DNA of 5,465 bases from Candidatus Woesearchaeota archaeon (GTDB lineage Archaea; Nanobdellota; Nanobdellia; UBA10117): contig JAHFKX010000056.1 of assembly GCA_023245115.1 (NCBI GenBank), positions 1-5,465 of the forward strand, in the 5' to 3' direction. The position numbers were made by a program, and so were the translations under genes. The notes below the pieces were generated by a model. That model did not search any database and was not told the DNA's origin. It saw only the letters and a program-made list of their open reading frames with translations. Below are positions 4,279 to 5,465 of this stretch, piece by piece. Each line of letters starts with the position of its first letter. The stretch's first letter is position 1.

Positions 4279-5004
4279 ATGCCAAACCATCCCGCACAAG
4301 AAAATTCTGAACAAAGGCACATATTAATAACAGAACTAGATGGCAACTCTAACGTAGGCCTGTTCGGAATTGCTACTGACAAATTCTGCCTCGTCACACG
4401 CGCGGTGAAAGAAGGTGTGCTAAAGGAAATCGAAAAGATTCTTCAAGTTCCAGTATTCCAAATCGGCTTATACGGCACAGAACTCGTAGGCCTGTTCTGC
4501 GCAGCCAACTCCGACTCCGTACTTCTGCCAGACATAGTTTCTGAGCACGAATTAAAAACGCTGAAAACAAGCCTATCAAAACTTAACGTATCAGTACACT
4601 TGGTTAAAACAGAACATACTGCGCTGGGAAATACAATTTTGCTTAACGACAAAGCTGGCATAATATCAAAAGCATACGACCAAAAAGCTGTCGCTGAAAT
4701 AAAAAAAGCATTCCCAAAAGTACAGTTTATACAAATGAACTTATCTGGCTTGCCAACTCCCAGAACAGCAGGCATGGTAACAAACAAAGGTGGAATTTTT
4801 TCGCCAAATATTTCAGCAGAAGAAATAAAAAAAATTGAAGAACTTTTCGGATTTGAAATCGGACTTGGCACAATTAATCTGGGCAACCCATTTGTTAGCA
4901 CGGGCATAATTGCCAACTCAAATGGTTTTGCCATAGGGCGGGCCAGCTCTGGTTATGAAATATCACGGGTTGATGAGTCGCTTGGATTTATCAAGAGAAT
5001 TTAA
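4279..5004 (+). CDS. eif6: Translation initiation factor 6 (aIF6)
   Basis: This encodes 241 residues. aIF6/eIF6 binds the large subunit at the L23-L24/sarcin-ricin side and keeps it from joining the small subunit; it also takes part in late large-subunit maturation. The family's five-fold pseudo-repeat is visible, each unit with a G/N-rich turn before a beta strand: SNVGLFGIATDKFCLV (about 25-40), TELVGLFCAANSDSVLLP (68-85), TALGNTILLNDKAGII (114-129), TAGMVTNKGGIFSPN (163-177), VSTGIIANSNGFAIG (207-221). Family members are usually about 220-225 residues; here an extra polar N-terminus of about 14 residues (PAQENSEQRH) precedes the first strand. No later in-frame start exists before the conserved part, so the ATG at 4279, one base after the L31e stop, is taken. 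There is no Shine-Dalgarno site, so coupling to L31e translation is likely. Confidence 0.96.
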   Translation: MPNHPAQENSEQRHILITELDGNSNVGLFGIATDKFCLVTRAVKEGVLKEIEKILQVPVFQIGLYGTELVGLFCAANSDSVLLPDIVSEHELKTLKTSLSKLNVSVHLVKTEHTALGNTILLNDKAGIISKAYDQKAVAEIKKAFPKVQFIQMNLSGLPTPRTAGMVTNKGGIFSPNISAEEIKKIEELFGFEIGLGTINLGNPFVSTGIIANSNGFAIGRASSGYEISRVDESLGFIKRI

Positions 5005-5007
5005 TAC

Positions 5008-5024
5008 ATAGTTTTAAAAACTAT
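5008..5024. promoter_or_regulatory. Perfect palindrome with TATA-like core upstream of prefoldin
   Basis: ATAGTTTT-A-AAAACTAT is an 8+1+8 perfect inverted repeat in the 37-bp gap between aIF6 and prefoldin alpha. Its centre lies 26 nt before the ATG at 5042 and contains TTTTAAAAA, so it can act as a TATA box for a leaderless prefoldin transcript. No Shine-Dalgarno site precedes the ATG, which agrees. As RNA it would form a weak A-U hairpin, so a weak terminator or an operator are other readings. Confidence 0.45.
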
Positions 5025-5041
5025 AAAAAACGGGTTCAGAT

Positions 5042-5464
5042 ATGGCTGAAAAAGCAGAAAATAAACAGGCAGAATTGCAGCAAAAATACATGTCACTGCA
5101 GCTAATAGAAGCACAAATAAAAGAACTACAGGAAGAATTAGAAAAACTCGAACACAGAAACCAAGAGCTGATGCTCCTCGGACAATCGCTTGGGGATTTC
5201 GCAGCAGGCAAGCCATCAAAGGCTCTTTCATCTGTCGGCATGGGAATTTACGCCGAATCAGAATTAAAAAACACAAAAGAGGTTTTGGTAAATGTCGGCT
5301 CTGGCGTGTTGGTAAAAAAACCTGTTTCTGAAACCAAAGATTTAATACAAAAACAAGTCGATGCATCAGTAGATATATTAGAAAAACTTACGCGCAACAT
5401 GCAATTGTTAGTCCAGCGTGCAAATGAATTGCAGGGCGAGCTACAGGAACTGGTAAAAGATTAA
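5042..5464 (+). CDS. pfdA: Prefoldin subunit alpha
   Basis: This encodes 140 residues, the usual length of archaeal prefoldin alpha. The N-terminal coiled coil (about 5-48) is rich in Glu, Gln, Lys and Leu in heptad spacing (QLIEAQIKELQEELEKLEHR). The beta-hairpin region that builds the hexamer's central barrel lies at about 60-97, with SSVGMGIYAESELKNTKEVL and NVGSGVLVKKPVSET, both diagnostic. The C-terminal coiled coil (98-140) follows. With prefoldin beta it forms a jellyfish-like cytosolic hexamer that holds unfolded proteins and hands them to the thermosome. In many archaea rpL18a/LX lies between aIF6 and this gene; here there is only a 37-bp gap with a likely promoter. The gene is complete and ends at the window edge. 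Confidence 0.94.
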   Translation: MAEKAENKQAELQQKYMSLQLIEAQIKELQEELEKLEHRNQELMLLGQSLGDFAAGKPSKALSSVGMGIYAESELKNTKEVLVNVGSGVLVKKPVSETKDLIQKQVDASVDILEKLTRNMQLLVQRANELQGELQELVKD

Positions 5465-5465
5465 A

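Noticed and set aside
3896..4297. 133-codon minus-strand frame rich in Ser, Phe and Ala
   Set aside because: It is the antisense shadow of the Lys/Glu-rich L31e tail, whose AAA/GAA codons read as TTT/TTC on the other strand.
1..5465. CRISPR array, insertion sequence or integrase-type mobile element
   Set aside because: No regularly spaced repeats, transposase or integrase motifs, or terminal inverted repeats were seen. The only repeat pair is the diverged gene fragment at 977-1036 and 1788-1847.

Overview
The window looks like chromosomal DNA of an AT-rich archaeon, most likely a small-genome (DPANN-type) lineage. The main evidence is the run rpS19e - PDCD5 - rpL39e - rpL31e - aIF6 - prefoldin alpha, a gene order seen only in archaea. 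The L39e and L31e proteins have unusual, enlarged forms, and the L18a/LX gene that normally sits between aIF6 and prefoldin is absent. Many genes have a TATA-like box 20-30 nt before the start codon and no Shine-Dalgarno site, which fits leaderless archaeal transcripts. The exact phylum cannot be read from this window.

Left part (1-1860), accessory in character. A minus-strand gene, cut by the window edge, begins with a lamin-tail domain. Next is a block of about 230 bp that is 56% G+C inside flanks of 22-27% G+C. Its two ends pair in a long stem and a strong hairpin sits in the middle, so it is very probably a stable non-coding RNA gene of a family I could not identify. A 110-residue three-helix membrane protein of unknown function follows. 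After it comes a membrane-anchored surface protein with a putative Ig (He_PIG-like) domain and a cysteine-rich tail. That gene has no ATG, GTG or TTG near its natural start; the best start is an ACG behind a good Shine-Dalgarno site. Behind it lies a degenerate second copy of the last ~24 codons of the 110-residue membrane protein, a trace of an old duplication or insertion.

Middle (1834-2889). A compact geranylgeranyl-reductase-family flavoprotein lies on the minus strand. It is divergent from the ribosomal operon, and the 111-bp gap between them carries promoters for both directions.

Right part (2890-5465). A tightly packed information-processing operon: rpS19e overlaps PDCD5 by one base, and L39e, L31e and aIF6 follow with gaps of 14, 1 and 1 bases. 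After a 37-bp gap with a perfect 17-bp palindrome containing a TATA-like core, prefoldin alpha closes the window, probably with its own promoter. The products act in ribosome structure (S19e, L39e, L31e), 60S/50S subunit maturation and anti-association (aIF6), and protein folding (prefoldin). PDCD5 is a conserved companion of unclear role.
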